A DNA stretch of 64,000 bases, from contig CAVWBB010000032.1 in assembly GCA_963753115.1 (NCBI GenBank), positions 1 through 64,000 on the forward strand, read 5' to 3'. The notes beneath the pieces are model-generated. The model was not told the origin of the DNA, did not search any database, and was given only the letters and a program-made list of their open reading frames with translations. Positions 34,491 to 43,652 of this stretch are shown here, piece by piece (position 1 is the first letter of the stretch; every line of letters begins with the position of its first letter). A program made the position numbers and the translations under genes. Origin of the DNA: Bog-473 sp963753115 (GTDB taxonomy: Bacteria; Actinomycetota; Acidimicrobiia; Acidimicrobiales; RAAP-2).

Positions 34491-36707
34491 ATGACCCTAG
34501 GAACTAAGGCCTGGCAGGGGATGCGTCGATACGGATATGCCATGAGAAATCCCTATCGGCTCATTCTATGGACGGGAATCGCTCCCTTTCTCGCACTCGC
34601 TCCTGTTTTCCTCTTGGAGTCGACCGCTGACGCAGTGGCGCCTCCTGTTGTCTCCTCAGCCTTAGCGACGCCGTCGACGGTGACTGCTGGCAATCCATCG
34701 ACAATCTCTTGGACGGTGACCAACGGGGCACCGCTTACCTACAACCAGGTGCTCCTCTATGAGCCCGGCGGGAATCAGCTCCCGATTAGCTACTGCACCA
34801 CCTCGACGCTCGTTTCGGGCACGACGACGGACGGAAACTACGAGAGTGACTGCACGATTCCCGATGGGCTGGCTAACGGCACCTACACGACGCAAATACA
34901 GGTAGACGACAACCTGGGCAACATCACCGTTGGGCAGGGGCCGACCATCACGGTCACGGGCAGCACGGTCGTTCCCGCACCCCAAATCTCCTCAACGTTG
35001 GCCACGCCTTCGACGGTTACTGCTGGTAGTCCTTCGACCATTTCATGGACCGTGATCAACGGTGCACCGCTGACCTACAACCAGGTGCTCCTCTACGAGC
35101 CCGGTGGCAATCAACTCCCGATCAGTTATTGCTCGGCGACCTCACAGGCCTCTGGGACCTCGACCGACGGCGACTATCAGAGTGCGTGCACGATTCCCGA
35201 CGGACTGGCAAATGGCGTCTACACCACCAGCGTCCAAGTCAACGACAACTTGGCGAATGTGACCGTCGCACCGGGCCCAACCATCACGGTGACGGGCAGC
35301 ACGGTCGTTCCCGCACCCCAAGTCTCCTCCGCATTGGCGACACCCTCGTCCCTAGTGGCCGGTGACCCGTCGACCATTTCCTGGACCGTTACGAACGGGG
35401 CACCGCTGACCTACAACCAAGTGCTCCTCTACGAGCCTGGTGGCAATCAACTCCCGATCAGCGACTGCACCACCTCGACGCAGGTCTCGGGAACCTCGAC
35501 AGATGGCAGCTACGAAAGTGCCTGCACGATTCCGAGTGGCCTGGCCAATGGCGTTTATTCCACACAAATCCAGGTGGACGACAACCTGGGCAACATCACC
35601 GTGGCTCAGGGGCCGACTCTTGCCCTTCCACCGGTTCCGACAACGACCAGCCTGTCGGCAAACACCACCACTTCGACTTACGGCCAGTCCGTCACCTATA
35701 CGGCGACCATCGCAGGTGACGGTGGATCCCCCACCGATGGCACCGTCGACTTTTCTGCAGGCGGCACCACTTTGTGTGCGGCCGCACCGGTCGTCTCGGG
35801 GCAGGCCAGCTGCACGACGACGGATACCCCGCTCGGGACAAATGCGATCAGTGCCTCCTATCCAGGCGACGTGATCTTCTTGCCTTCGTCGGGGACAACC
35901 AGCCTCGTTGTCACTCCGGTTCCACATGGCTACTGGTTGGTGGGCTCCGATGGCGGGATCTTCAGCTTTGGTTCTGCGTCCTTCCACGGCTCGACAGGTA
36001 GCCTCGCACTGCAAAGGCCTGTTGTCGGCATCGTGTCAACGAGCGACGATGGCGGCTATTGGCTCGCCGCCTCAGATGGCGGAGTCTTCTCCTTCGGCGA
36101 CACCCAGTTCCACGGCTCCATTCCCGGCCTTGGTCTGCACCCAGCTGGCTCGGGGCAGTCCAAGAGCCTTAATGCCCCGATAGTCGGCATGGTGTCGTCG
36201 AAGGACGGTGACGGCTACCTCATGGTGGCGTCCGATGGTGGCGTGTTCGCATTCGGAGATGCTCATTTCGCGGGCTCGTGTCCAGGAATCGGAGGTTGTT
36301 CTGGTGCGGCGGTCGCCGTCATGCCCGATGAGAGTGGGAACGGATATTGGCTCGTGACCCAGACCGGCAACCTCTACGCCTTCGGCGATGCGCGATATTA
36401 CGGAGCCCCCGGAAACACGGGGTCACCGGTGACGTCGGCCGTGAGAACACCGGACGGTGGCGGATATTGGATCCTCACGGCAGATGGGTCGGTCCACGCC
36501 TATGGGAACGCCAGCAGCTACGGCAATGCAACAGGAACGTTCGGGGGAACGAATCCGGCTACGGCCATCTTCACGACGTCGGATGGCGGTGGCTACTGGA
36601 TCGCTTCAGCCAACGGAACGGTCGACCAGTTTGGAGACGCCCCGAATGACGGAGGGACGTCGGGTTCACATCTCAACGGCTCGATCATCGCAGCGACCGG
36701 CTTCTAG
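34491..36707 (+). CDS. Large secreted Ig-like/'GYWL-SDGG' repeat protein
   Basis: A 738-residue exported protein. The signal peptide is around MRNPYRLILWTGIAPFLALAPVFLLESTADA. Three tandem copies of about 100 residues follow (VVSSALATPSTVTAGNPSTISWTVTNGAPLTYNQVLLYEPGGNQLPISYC...), then one bacterial Ig-like domain (TTTSLSANTTTSTYGQSVTYTATIAGDGGSPTDGTVDFSAGG). The rest holds seven or eight GYWLVxSDGGIFSFGDAxFxGS units, probably a propeller-like or solenoid domain seen in many Acidimicrobiia surface proteins. The function is unknown; adhesion or wall attachment is plausible. Start 34491 follows a palindromic site directly. Confidence 0.75.
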   Translation: MTLGTKAWQGMRRYGYAMRNPYRLILWTGIAPFLALAPVFLLESTADAVAPPVVSSALATPSTVTAGNPSTISWTVTNGAPLTYNQVLLYEPGGNQLPISYCTTSTLVSGTTTDGNYESDCTIPDGLANGTYTTQIQVDDNLGNITVGQGPTITVTGSTVVPAPQISSTLATPSTVTAGSPSTISWTVINGAPLTYNQVLLYEPGGNQLPISYCSATSQASGTSTDGDYQSACTIPDGLANGVYTTSVQVNDNLANVTVAPGPTITVTGSTVVPAPQVSSALATPSSLVAGDPSTISWTVTNGAPLTYNQVLLYEPGGNQLPISDCTTSTQVSGTSTDGSYESACTIPSGLANGVYSTQIQVDDNLGNITVAQGPTLALPPVPTTTSLSANTTTSTYGQSVTYTATIAGDGGSPTDGTVDFSAGGTTLCAAAPVVSGQASCTTTDTPLGTNAISASYPGDVIFLPSSGTTSLVVTPVPHGYWLVGSDGGIFSFGSASFHGSTGSLALQRPVVGIVSTSDDGGYWLAASDGGVFSFGDTQFHGSIPGLGLHPAGSGQSKSLNAPIVGMVSSKDGDGYLMVASDGGVFAFGDAHFAGSCPGIGGCSGAAVAVMPDESGNGYWLVTQTGNLYAFGDARYYGAPGNTGSPVTSAVRTPDGGGYWILTADGSVHAYGNASSYGNATGTFGGTNPATAIFTTSDGGGYWIASANGTVDQFGDAPNDGGTSGSHLNGSIIAATGF

Positions 36708-36828
36708 CAAACCGAGTCCTGCGATCAAGGGCATGACGGCTTTTGCTCCAGGTACGCCATCGCACGCCGAGCAGTTCATCATTATGGCTCGGGTCGTCAA
36801 TGACGCTGAATCCGTAACTCACCGGAAC

Positions 36829-36842
36829 TGCCCCCGTTCGCC
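36829..36842 (+). repeat. Palindromic site 10 (left half)
   Basis: GCCCCCGTTCGCC. With the right half CCGGAACCG from 36945 and one CC duplicate removed it reads CCCCCGTTCGCCGGAACCG, a near-perfect site. Confidence 0.7.
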
Positions 36843-36944
36843 TGTGTCCTCAAGAGGTCAACGCAACAGCCTCGGCGAACGCCTGAGAAGGTGTCATCCA
36901 ACCGAGCGTCTGTCGAGGCCTTGTGTTGACCTCTTGAGGACACA
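36843..36944 (-). mobile_element. 102-bp IS30-derived MITE
   Basis: Bounded by perfect 20-bp inverted repeats TGTGTCCTCAAGAGGTCAAC. On the minus strand the interior encodes VNTRPRQTLGWMTPSQAFAEAVALTS then stop, the C-terminal end of an IS30-family transposase, so it is an internally deleted IS. A 2-bp CC duplication at the flanks fits IS30 habits. Confidence 0.8.
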
Positions 36945-37127
36945 CCGGAACCGTCGCTATCAGCAAGCGCCACCGTCAGCGCCTGGCGGTGATTGGCTGG
37001 ATCCGAATTCTTCTTGATTCAACTTCCAGATGAACAACGGCAGAACAACCTTGTCGAAAGTAGTGCGGAATTGCCCTGGTCCTGGTTCCGAGGGCCTCAA
37101 TACCATGCGCTAGTGGATGAGCACCCC

Positions 37128-37760
37128 ATGAGAGCATCGGATGCAGAGCGGGATGCGGCAATCAATGTTCTGAACGACGCGCTAACCGCGGGACGCCTCA
37201 CCCTCGACGAGCACGGGGGTCGAATCGAAGCAGCGCTCGCGGCAACCACGCTGAAAGAACTCAACGACCTCACGGTCGACGTGCAAGAGACACCACCTGC
37301 GCGCCCACAGTCTCGCAAGTCGTGGCGGACCCTAGCAGTACCGTTCCTCGCTGCTATAGCCATCATCGCTGCAGTGTTTGCGATTCAAAGAACGCCAGCT
37401 ACGAGATCTCGAACCGCACTGCATAGTGCATCCCCACTCTCTTCGGTTGGGGCACGGACGGCGGCACCACACTGCACCAGTTCCGCCGGCTCGACTCTCA
37501 TGTCGTACACCGGGCCGGAAAATGCGAAGGTAACGACGCCCCGATTTACCGTTTCATCGAGTGGTTGTTTGCATTACACGGAATCGAGCAACTGCGCCTC
37601 AGGATCAATGTTGCTCTTCATCTATCAGATGGGAGTATCTTTCGTTGCAGAGCCTTCGCTGTTTGGGTGCAACTCCTTGACGTACCCACTAGCCGCGGGA
37701 ACGTATTACGTCGTGGTCATCGCTCGCGGTGATTGGAAAATTCTTGCGACATCGACTTAG
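37128..37760 (+). CDS. DUF1707-domain membrane protein with extracytoplasmic Cys domain
   Basis: A 210-residue protein. N-terminal DUF1707 (MRASDAERDAAINVLNDALTAGRLTLDEHGGRIEAALAATTLKELNDLTVDV), one TM helix (LAVPFLAAIAIIAAVFAI), then an outside domain with four or five cysteines (PHCTSS, GCLHYTESSNCASGS, FGCNSLTYPLAAGTYYVVVIARG). DUF1707 occurs at the N-terminus of many actinobacterial membrane proteins. ATG 37128 opens directly at the domain; the longer frame upstream is unlikely. Confidence 0.75.
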   Translation: MRASDAERDAAINVLNDALTAGRLTLDEHGGRIEAALAATTLKELNDLTVDVQETPPARPQSRKSWRTLAVPFLAAIAIIAAVFAIQRTPATRSRTALHSASPLSSVGARTAAPHCTSSAGSTLMSYTGPENAKVTTPRFTVSSSGCLHYTESSNCASGSMLLFIYQMGVSFVAEPSLFGCNSLTYPLAAGTYYVVVIARGDWKILATST

Positions 37761-37854
37761 CGACTCACCACTTTCCGTCCGAACCCGGACGCCGATGTCG
37801 AAGAGACCGGCAGGCTTATCCGCCCTCATTCCCCGATTCCGCTTGAGCGGAGCC

Positions 37855-37880
37855 TGTCCCCTAACGCTGCCGGGTAGGTG
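37855..37880 (+). repeat. Palindromic site 11
   Basis: GTCCCCTAACGCTGCCGGGT, with a TGCCGG centre like the site at 33303. Confidence 0.5.
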
Positions 37881-37892
37881 AGCAGACCGGGC

Positions 37893-38273
37893 TTAGGAGT
37901 TGTCCAACACCCGGATCTCAGCCAGATCGGGCCACTCATGTAGCGCTGCTGGTTCAGCCATCGAGTAGATCTCCAACCGGCTTAGGACACCCTCATCGAC
38001 AAAGACGATGATTCCAGCTCTTGGTTGGTCAATATCCGCACCGACATATCCGGTCACGGGAAGAACTCGACCTCGGAGGTTCCGTGTCGCACGTGGTACC
38101 TCGGGTGCAACCTCAAGATCGACAGTCGCACACCCGCAATCGCATCCGCCGACGACTTGGGCATAGGGAACCTGGGACCGAAGCGTTCCCGCCCCTGGGA
38201 AGTCCTGACTCAGCATTAGATCTAGCACCTGTTGCTCTGCTCGACTCAGCGGCCGTGGCTCTTGCAGCCTCAT
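37893..38273 (-). CDS. Conserved hypothetical protein
   Basis: 126 residues: MRLQEPRPLSRAEQQVLDLMLSQDFPGAGTLRSQVPYAQVVGGCDCGCATVDLEVAPEVPRATRNLRGRVLPVTGYVGADIDQPRAGIIVFVDEGVLSRLEIYSMAEPAALHEWPDLAEIRVLDNS. The CDCGC cluster followed by a beta-rich C-terminus resembles small uncharacterised families found in mobile regions of actinobacteria. No function assigned. Confidence 0.65.
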   Translation of the reverse strand: MRLQEPRPLSRAEQQVLDLMLSQDFPGAGTLRSQVPYAQVVGGCDCGCATVDLEVAPEVPRATRNLRGRVLPVTGYVGADIDQPRAGIIVFVDEGVLSRLEIYSMAEPAALHEWPDLAEIRVLDNS

Positions 38274-38308
38274 AGATCACATTGTCCCACCATGTCCCGA
38301 CGGCGGTG

Positions 38309-38326
38309 CCCCGTACGCCGGGACGG
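38309..38326 (+). repeat. Palindromic site 12
   Basis: CCCCGTACGCCGGGACGG, one of the best matches to consensus. Confidence 0.75.
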
Positions 38327-38335
38327 CAACATGCC

Positions 38336-38536
38336 CTAGAACTGATCCCGAGTTCTCAGCGGTGCCGCCAGTTCCCAGCCAATCTGATGAACGGCCTTCA
38401 CCGTCCTACGACGTCCACATCCCCGGCAGAACCAGTCGTGTTCATGCCCGAGGGTTGGGTCCTCTCCAGCGGTAAGGACGACACGCGTTGCGCCGCAGTC
38501 GAGGTCAACTAGCCATCGCAACATCTGCTTACTCAT
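38336..38536 (-). CDS. Small zinc-ribbon-like hypothetical protein
   Basis: 66 residues: MSKQMLRWLVDLDCGATRVVLTAGEDPTLGHEHDWFCRGCGRRRTVKAVHQIGWELAAPLRTRDQF. A Cys, a His pair and CRGC could bind one zinc ion. It fits neatly between two palindromic sites (38309 and 38583), which supports it as a unit, but its size leaves room for chance. Confidence 0.45.
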   Translation of the reverse strand: MSKQMLRWLVDLDCGATRVVLTAGEDPTLGHEHDWFCRGCGRRRTVKAVHQIGWELAAPLRTRDQF

Positions 38537-38582
38537 GCCGTGTCCATTATCTCGCTGGCTGCCACCGCCAGCCCAATGGGTG

Positions 38583-38596
38583 TCCCAGTTCGCCGG
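38583..38596 (+). repeat. Palindromic site 13 (left half, tyrosine-recombinase element A)
   Basis: CCCAGTTCGCCGG. The right half CGCCGGAACGGGG is at 41047-41059, so the element is inserted at the CGCCGG core, which is present on both sides. Confidence 0.8.
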
Positions 38597-38670
38597 TTAT
38601 ACAGGTGATCCACCTCCTGGGATAGGCATCCGGGTGATCCTCGGATGCATACCCGAGCAGGAGGTGTGCG

Positions 38671-39712
38671 GTGGAGTGGAGCCCGTCTTTCGAGTGTCAC
38701 GTCCGTCCCGACGGTGAACGCGTCTATCGGATCGGCCACCAGCTGATCGACGAGTTCTTGGAGTTTGTCGTCGGTCGAGCTCGTCCGAATACGGTCCGGG
38801 CTTATGCCCACGACCTGAGCGTCTTCTTCAGCGTGGTGCACAAGGACCCGCTCGAGGTGCGGCCCAAAGACGTCATGGCCTTCGTCACCGCGCAGCGGCG
38901 TCCCAAGGCCGGGTGCGGAGAACGTGGTGCGCATCGACGGCTCGGCCGGATTGTCGGCTGCGACGATCAAGCGGCGGTTGGCTGCGGTCTCGAGTTTCTA
39001 TGGCTACTTGATCACCAGCGACGACGTGGCGGTGACGGCCAACCCGGTGCCCCGGGGCATCGCCACCCGGCAGAGTCGTTCTCGCGGTGGTCGGGGCCTG
39101 CCGCTGGTGCGCGGTGTGCGCCGACTGCCCCGGATCCTCGACCCTTTTGAGATCGACGCGCTGATGGGGGCGCTACGCACCGAGCGTGACCGGGCCATGA
39201 CCCAGGCCATGGTGCTCGGCGGCCTGCGGCGCTGCGAAGTGCTCGGTCTACGTCTGGGCGACCTGCGTCTCGGCCAGTGGCGGGTGCTGATCAGGGAAGG
39301 CAAGGGCGGTCATGAGCGCCTGGTCCCGTTGTCACCGACCTTCTTTGCCACCGTGGCCCGTTACATGGACCACGAGCGTCCGGCCGAGACGATGAGCGAT
39401 GCTCTCTTCGTCGCCCTCAAAGGAGCGCGTCGGGGACAACCGCTCTCGGTGCCGGGCCTCGACCAGATCATCAGGGCCGCCCGTGCACGCGCTGGTCTCA
39501 GCCACGGCACCTGTCATGAGTTGCGCCATACCTGCTTCACCCGATTCCGCGAAGCCGGCATGGCCATCGAAGCCATCCAGGCCCAGGCCGGACATCGCTC
39601 CATCACCTCGACCCGGGTCTATCTGCACCTCAGCGTCGACTGGTTGGCCGACGAGTACCGCCGGGCCTCAGAAGCCATCGAGGCTCAAGCACTCGTCGGG
39701 GTGGCCCAATGA
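38671..39712 (+). pseudogene. Tyrosine recombinase 1 (copy A), one frameshift
   Basis: Homologous to the intact gene at 48113-49156. N-terminal SAM-like core-binding domain (LIDEFLEFVVGRARPNTVRAYAHDLSVFF), an extra base near 38913 (after RRPKAG), then the catalytic domain with R in LGGLRRCEVLGL, HELRHTCFTRFR, and H/Y in AGHRSITSTRVYLHL. The stop overlaps recombinase 2. Confidence 0.85.
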
Positions 39713-40997
39713 ACGCACTGGCACGCGTGCAGCCGCTCGAAGTCCGGTCGTCGGGCGGCGGGAGGCCCGAGGTCACCTGGGCCCGAGATCGCCGCCGGGG
39801 CTCCGCTCATGGTGGCCACCATGGCCTCCTACCTGGATCAACTCGAAGTCTCGGCCCGACCGGGCACGGTGAGCGCAGCCGAGCTGACTCTGCGCTTCTT
39901 CGCCCATCGCGTCACCGAATCCGATCCGACCTGCACCTCGGTGGCCGCCATCGGACGGGTCCACATCGAGGAATACAAGCGCTGGTTGGTGGCCCGGCGG
40001 GGCAACACCGGCAAGCCACTCGCCACCATGACCATCCGGCATCGACTGAGCACGGTGCGCACCTTCTTCGAGCGCATCATGGAGTGGGACTACGACGACG
40101 CCCCGGCTCGGCTCTTCATCTACATGAGCGACCTGCCCGCCCTCGACGAGCCGCTGCCGAGGTTCTTGGACGACCCGACGGCGGCCAAGTTCATGGCCGC
40201 ACTGTCCCAGGACCCCAACCAGCGCCGTCGTCTCATGGTCGAGCTCTTGGCCCGCACCGGCATGCGCGTGGGCGAACTGGCCGGGCTCCAAGACGACGCC
40301 ATGGTGCGCCACGGTTCGACGTCCATCGCTTGCGCATCCCGCTCGGCAAGCTGCACAACGACCGCTACGTGCCCCTGCTCCCGATGCTGGTCGATTTGAT
40401 TCTCGACTACCAGGCGGTGCGCGGTCGCTCCCGGTCAGGTCACCTCGTCGAGCGCGACGACGGCCAACCCTTCGACCGGCGCACTATCCACCGCTACGTG
40501 GCGACGATCGCCAAGCGGGCCGGGATCGGCCACGTCCATCCTCACCAGCTGCGCCACACTCTGGCCACCCAGTCCATCAACCGCGGCATGAGCCTCGAGG
40601 CCATCGCGGCACTGCTCGGGCACCGCTCCATGGACATGACGCTGACCTATGCCCGCATCTCCGACGACACCGTCGCCGACGCGTATTTCAAGGTGACCGA
40701 AGCGGTCGAGGCCCAGTACTACGGACGCTCAGGACCGGCCCTGGCGATCACGTCGACGTCGAGGGCCAAGGCGCCGGCCAGTGACCATCGTCGGCTCCTC
40801 GCCAACGGTCACTGCACCAGACCCGCCCTCTTGACTGCGCCTTCGAAAGCGTCTGTGAGCGCTGCGGGTTTTTCGAGACCGGACCCCAGTTCCTCACCAT
40901 CTTGAAGCGGCAACGAAAGCACGCCGACGAGCGTGGTCAGAGCGAGCGCAGCCAGCTCTTCGACGGCCTCATCGAGGGAGTCGCCGACGCCCAATGA
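39709..40997 (+). pseudogene. Tyrosine recombinase 2 (copy A), several frameshifts
   Basis: Begins MNALARVQPLEVRSSGGGRPEVTWA, continues MVATMASYLDQLEVSARPGTVSAAELTLRFFAHRV. Catalytic motifs are ARTGMRVGELAGL, HPHQLRHTLATQS and LGHRSMDMTLTYARI. The C-terminus (GHCTRP..., CERCGFF by comparison with copy B) has a Cys-rich zinc-finger-like patch, and the gene ends GVADAQ at 40997. Breaks near 39780, 40310 and 40835. Paired recombinases of this kind are seen in Tn554-like elements. Confidence 0.8.
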
Positions 40998-41078
40998 GTG
41001 TGCTTCCATGGAACAGAACCCAGGGGCCCACGGATCACCTGTATAACGCCGGAACGGGGCGTCGTCTCTCGGGCTTCC

Positions 41079-41387
41079 TCAAAGACCTCGCAGGTCATCC
41101 AGCTCTCGAAGTTCCACCGGCCTGGTGAACCGATGTAGCCGATCCCTGATGATGGGCACACTGCAATCGAGCAACGCGATGGCGTGGAAGATGATCGGAT
41201 TCCGTAGCAGCCGGGAGTCCAACAGGCCGCGCCGTTTCGTGTGCCCGTGTGCGTGGAGAACAACTGACTCCCTGGCATTGATGTGAGTCTCCGCTGCCGC
41301 CGTCCACTCACTGCCATTCCAGTACTTGAACTTCCCTGGAACGTCCGGGTCGCAGTTCCAGCCCGCCGCAGGAACATCGTCGTTCAC
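41079..41387 (-). CDS. DUF2510-domain protein
   Basis: 102 residues. The N-terminus PAAGWNCDPDVPGKFKYWNGSEWTAAAE matches DUF2510, a short motif at the start of many actinobacterial membrane or surface proteins. The remainder (THINARESVVLHAHGHTKRRGLLDSRLLRNPIIFHAIALLDCSVPII...) has no recognised family and lacks the TM helix usually found. The gene ends 27 bp before the right end of element A, so part of its original 3' end may be lost. Confidence 0.6.
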   Translation of the reverse strand: MNDDVPAAGWNCDPDVPGKFKYWNGSEWTAAAETHINARESVVLHAHGHTKRRGLLDSRLLRNPIIFHAIALLDCSVPIIRDRLHRFTRPVELRELDDLRGL

Positions 41388-41391
41388 GGCA

Positions 41392-41916
41392 TCACTGTTT
41401 CAGTGTTTGGGCGGCTCTGGCTACCAACACAACCTTTGGCCGGATTCGCTCTCCGATGTCGAGCGACTGTACTTCCCCGACGCCTTCCACCAACTCGATC
41501 AGCCTTCGGAGGACACTCACAGCCGCGGCGTGGCGTGATCGGTTACTCGGGCGCACGGCCATCTCTACCGTCACGGTTTCGCCAGCTCGCAACTGCCTGA
41601 CGACAGATTCAGACTCACGGTGAAATGCCACCGGGCCGATGCCCGGTTTCATCATTGAGGTCGGCGCGATGGTTCTCCCAGAGTTGCCATTCGCCCAACG
41701 ATAGCGATACCTCGGGCGCGATGCCCTGTGGGTCTCGGGGCCCGGTTGGTCCTCATGGTCATCGGCATCGTCGGGCTGGTCATCAACTTGGTCGGCGCCG
41801 CCGCCGTTGAGCAATCCGCTCAAGCTGCTGCCAGAGCTGTCGTGATGCAGGTCCGAGGGAGACTCGTCCCGTGATCGCAATGCCTCAACCCGGAAACCGC
41901 TACGCCCGGCATTCAC
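41392..41916 (-). CDS. Hypothetical protein, start uncertain
   Basis: The C-terminal half looks coding: RYRYRWANGNSGRTIAPTSMMKPGIGPVAFHRESESVVRQLRAGETVTVEMAVRPSNRSRHAAAVSVLRRLIELVEGVGEVQSLDIGERIRPKVVLVARAAQTLKQ. The N-terminal part is strongly acidic, and the opposite strand there encodes a hydrophobic stretch (VLMVIGIVGLVINLVGAAAV). It is therefore unclear whether the true gene begins in another frame. GTG 41916 is used provisionally. Confidence 0.35.
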   Translation of the reverse strand: MNAGRSGFRVEALRSRDESPSDLHHDSSGSSLSGLLNGGGADQVDDQPDDADDHEDQPGPETHRASRPRYRYRWANGNSGRTIAPTSMMKPGIGPVAFHRESESVVRQLRAGETVTVEMAVRPSNRSRHAAAVSVLRRLIELVEGVGEVQSLDIGERIRPKVVLVARAAQTLKQ

Positions 41917-42152
41917 CGTTGAGGCGGGGGCGATGCTTGGCCATGTTCTACGACGCCGGGGACAGGCCGCACACTGCCCCGAGACGCCCTCGTGGACCGG
42001 GTGCTGGTTCTCGACCCGTCGTGACCGCTGGTGGCGGTGCCGGTCCTGCCCTGACCACATCGAGGGTGACGGGTCTCAGGGGGTTCGGGCTGGCAGCGGC
42101 GTTGAGTCAACGACGGACTTGCCCCTGCCCCCTATCGACTGGATTCGAGTTG

Positions 42153-42737
42153 CTATGTCCCGCCAAGTGGGACAAGAGACGACCATCCCGATGTCGGTGC
42201 TTGATCGGCCTTGCATTGTGAGGTTGGGGCGACGACGTTGTAATAAGTCCCAGGACCGAAAACGTGGTCCGCGGCAATTATGGGGTCACTCGTGGAAGTA
42301 ATGGTGAGGCCATACGAACATTCCCCGCGGACGCTCTGGACGGCGGTTTCGATGTGCGAACCGCTGGCGAGGATGCCGACGACAGGCTTCTTTGTCGAGA
42401 AGAACGGCACGTTCGTCGCACCGTCCATCCAGATATAGGTCGGCAGTTCGGCGTTCAACGTCGAAGGGGTCAAGGCACTGGGTTGTGAGCCTGCGACCCA
42501 GGCCGCCGCAGCAGCAGCGTTCCCCCCGTCTTGCATCCGTTCGAGACCACTGAAATCCAGAGCGCCCTTCCAACCTTGTGTCCACTTCGCGATCCCGAAG
42601 TGCACAAGCGCAGTCAGCGCGACCACAAGGAGAGTCGTGGCCAGTACTGCTGCGACCGCCCAGATGGCCCGCTCCCGGCGGCTCATGCCGGCGGGGGGTC
42701 GAGAGGACGCTCCTCCGCTGGGCCAGACAAGATCCAT
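42153..42737 (-). CDS. Membrane-anchored hypothetical protein
   Basis: 194 residues from ATG 42737: MDLVWPSGGASSRPPAGMSRRERAIWAVAAVLATTLLVVALTALVHFGIAKW..., with one TM helix, then an outside domain of about 130 residues (LPTYIWMDGATNVPFFSTKKPVVGILASGSHIETAVQSVRGECSYGLTITSTSDPIIAADHVFGPGTYYNVVAPTSQC). The C-terminal region recalls pilin-like or T2SS-like extracytoplasmic domains but the similarity is weak. No family assigned. Confidence 0.6.
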   Translation of the reverse strand: MDLVWPSGGASSRPPAGMSRRERAIWAVAAVLATTLLVVALTALVHFGIAKWTQGWKGALDFSGLERMQDGGNAAAAAAWVAGSQPSALTPSTLNAELPTYIWMDGATNVPFFSTKKPVVGILASGSHIETAVQSVRGECSYGLTITSTSDPIIAADHVFGPGTYYNVVAPTSQCKADQAPTSGWSSLVPLGGT

Positions 42738-42829
42738 GGTTACTACGTAACACGTTTTTGAAGGAATTGAAACACTTTCGTAATGCAATGTCGCGATCTG
42801 ACAGCCTTAACCGTTCCCGAGGTAGCTAT

Positions 42830-42847
42830 CCCAGTTCGCCGGCCCGG
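42830..42847 (+). repeat. Palindromic site 14
   Basis: CCCAGTTCGCCGGCCCGG; left arm and centre conserved. Lies between two minus-strand genes. Confidence 0.65.
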
Positions 42848-42849
42848 CG

Positions 42850-43305
42850 TTATTTCATGAGAGTGAAAGCCTGGCATTGAACTGAGAGAGCGTTGAGCGC
42901 CCTGGTGACGGATCGCCACCGCTGGGATCCAACGTTTTGTTGAAGGGTTGCGCTGAAGTCTTTGGCTGCGCTGACGATCGCGGAGTACTTGGGCAGCACC
43001 GCGGGGGCCTCTTCGATCATCTCGATTTCGTTGAGCCCCCGGGACGCCGACGATGTGACACGGACCCCACTGGACTCGTCGCGCATGAAGCCCGAAGCGA
43101 GACGGCCGACAGCGCCGCAGCCGCTCGCCACCGCCTGGGACGACTCATCGACCGGATAGATGGTCACGCTGGACGTACTGGTCGTCGTAGGGACCGCAAA
43201 GGGCAAATGACCACCTGGGCCAAACACTCCCAGTAACGCAGCAAGTCCGAGGCCGAGCACCGCCGCTGCGCAGCCAAGGTGGGCTTCCTCCGGTCTGACG
43301 GACAT
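42850..43305 (-). CDS. Secreted hypothetical protein, 5' end replaced by an IS
   Basis: 151 residues: a hydrophobic segment (CAAAVLGLGLAALLGVFG) then SVTIYPVDESSQAVASGCGAVGRLASGFMRDESSGVRVTSSASRGLNEIEMIEEAPAVLPKYSAIVSAAKDFSATLQQNVGSQRWRSVTRALNALSVQCQAFTLMK. The apparent start (MSVRPEEAHLG) lies in or against the end of the IS3 element at 43290, so the original N-terminus has probably been cut off and an IS-derived start used. Confidence 0.5.
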   Translation of the reverse strand: MSVRPEEAHLGCAAAVLGLGLAALLGVFGPGGHLPFAVPTTTSTSSVTIYPVDESSQAVASGCGAVGRLASGFMRDESSGVRVTSSASRGLNEIEMIEEAPAVLPKYSAIVSAAKDFSATLQQNVGSQRWRSVTRALNALSVQCQAFTLMK

Positions 43306-43334
43306 CCAACATCAGGGGCAGAACCCCAGAAAGG

Positions 43335-43652
43335 ATGTCCACAATGGAGACCATGGAGAAGAAGAAGCCGCGTGCGCGGCGTGCGTTCACTCCGGAGTTC
43401 AAGGCTGAGATCGTCGAGCTGTGTCGACGCGGCGATCGCAGCATCGGGGCGGTCGCCCGGGACTTCGATCTGACCGAGACCAACGTGCGCACCTGGGTCA
43501 AACAGGCCGAGATCGACCAGGGCGAACGCCCAGGGTTGACCAGTGCGGAGCGAGAGGAGCTCACCCGCTTGCGGCGGGAGAACCGGCGCCTCGAGATCGA
43601 CAACGAGACGCTCAAGCGGGCAACAGCTTTCTTCGCTCGGGAGACCCGATGA
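43335..43652 (+). CDS. IS3-family transposase OrfA
   Basis: 105 residues: MSTMETMEKKKPRARRAFTPEFKAEIVELCRRGDRSIGAVARDFDLTETNVRTWVKQAEIDQGERPGLTSAEREELTRLRRENRRLEIDNETLKRATAFFARETR. HTH followed by a leucine-heptad coil, the standard OrfA layout. AGAAAGG precedes the ATG. Its last 4 nt overlap orfB. Confidence 0.9.
   Translation: MSTMETMEKKKPRARRAFTPEFKAEIVELCRRGDRSIGAVARDFDLTETNVRTWVKQAEIDQGERPGLTSAEREELTRLRRENRRLEIDNETLKRATAFFARETR

Larger units (their letters stand above)
36708..37127. other. Intergenic region containing MITE-split palindromic site
   Basis: No gene supported. It contains a palindromic site (left half 36829-36842, right half from 36945) opened by the 102-bp IS30-derived element. 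The remainder shows nothing recognisable. Confidence 0.5.
38597..41046 (+). mobile_element. Two-tyrosine-recombinase element, copy A
   Basis: 2450 bp. Ends are TTATACAGGTGATCC and GGATCACCTGTATAA, perfect inverted repeats, each flanked outside by CGCCGG. It carries two overlapping tyrosine recombinase genes, both frameshifted in this copy. It is inverted relative to copy B at 46783-49233 (2451 bp). Confidence 0.85.

Noticed and set aside
41626..41874. Plus-strand hydrophobic ORF (VLMVIGIVGLVINLVGAAAV)
   Set aside because: Lacks a start signal and is overlapped by a better-looking minus-strand frame; left undecided rather than annotated.
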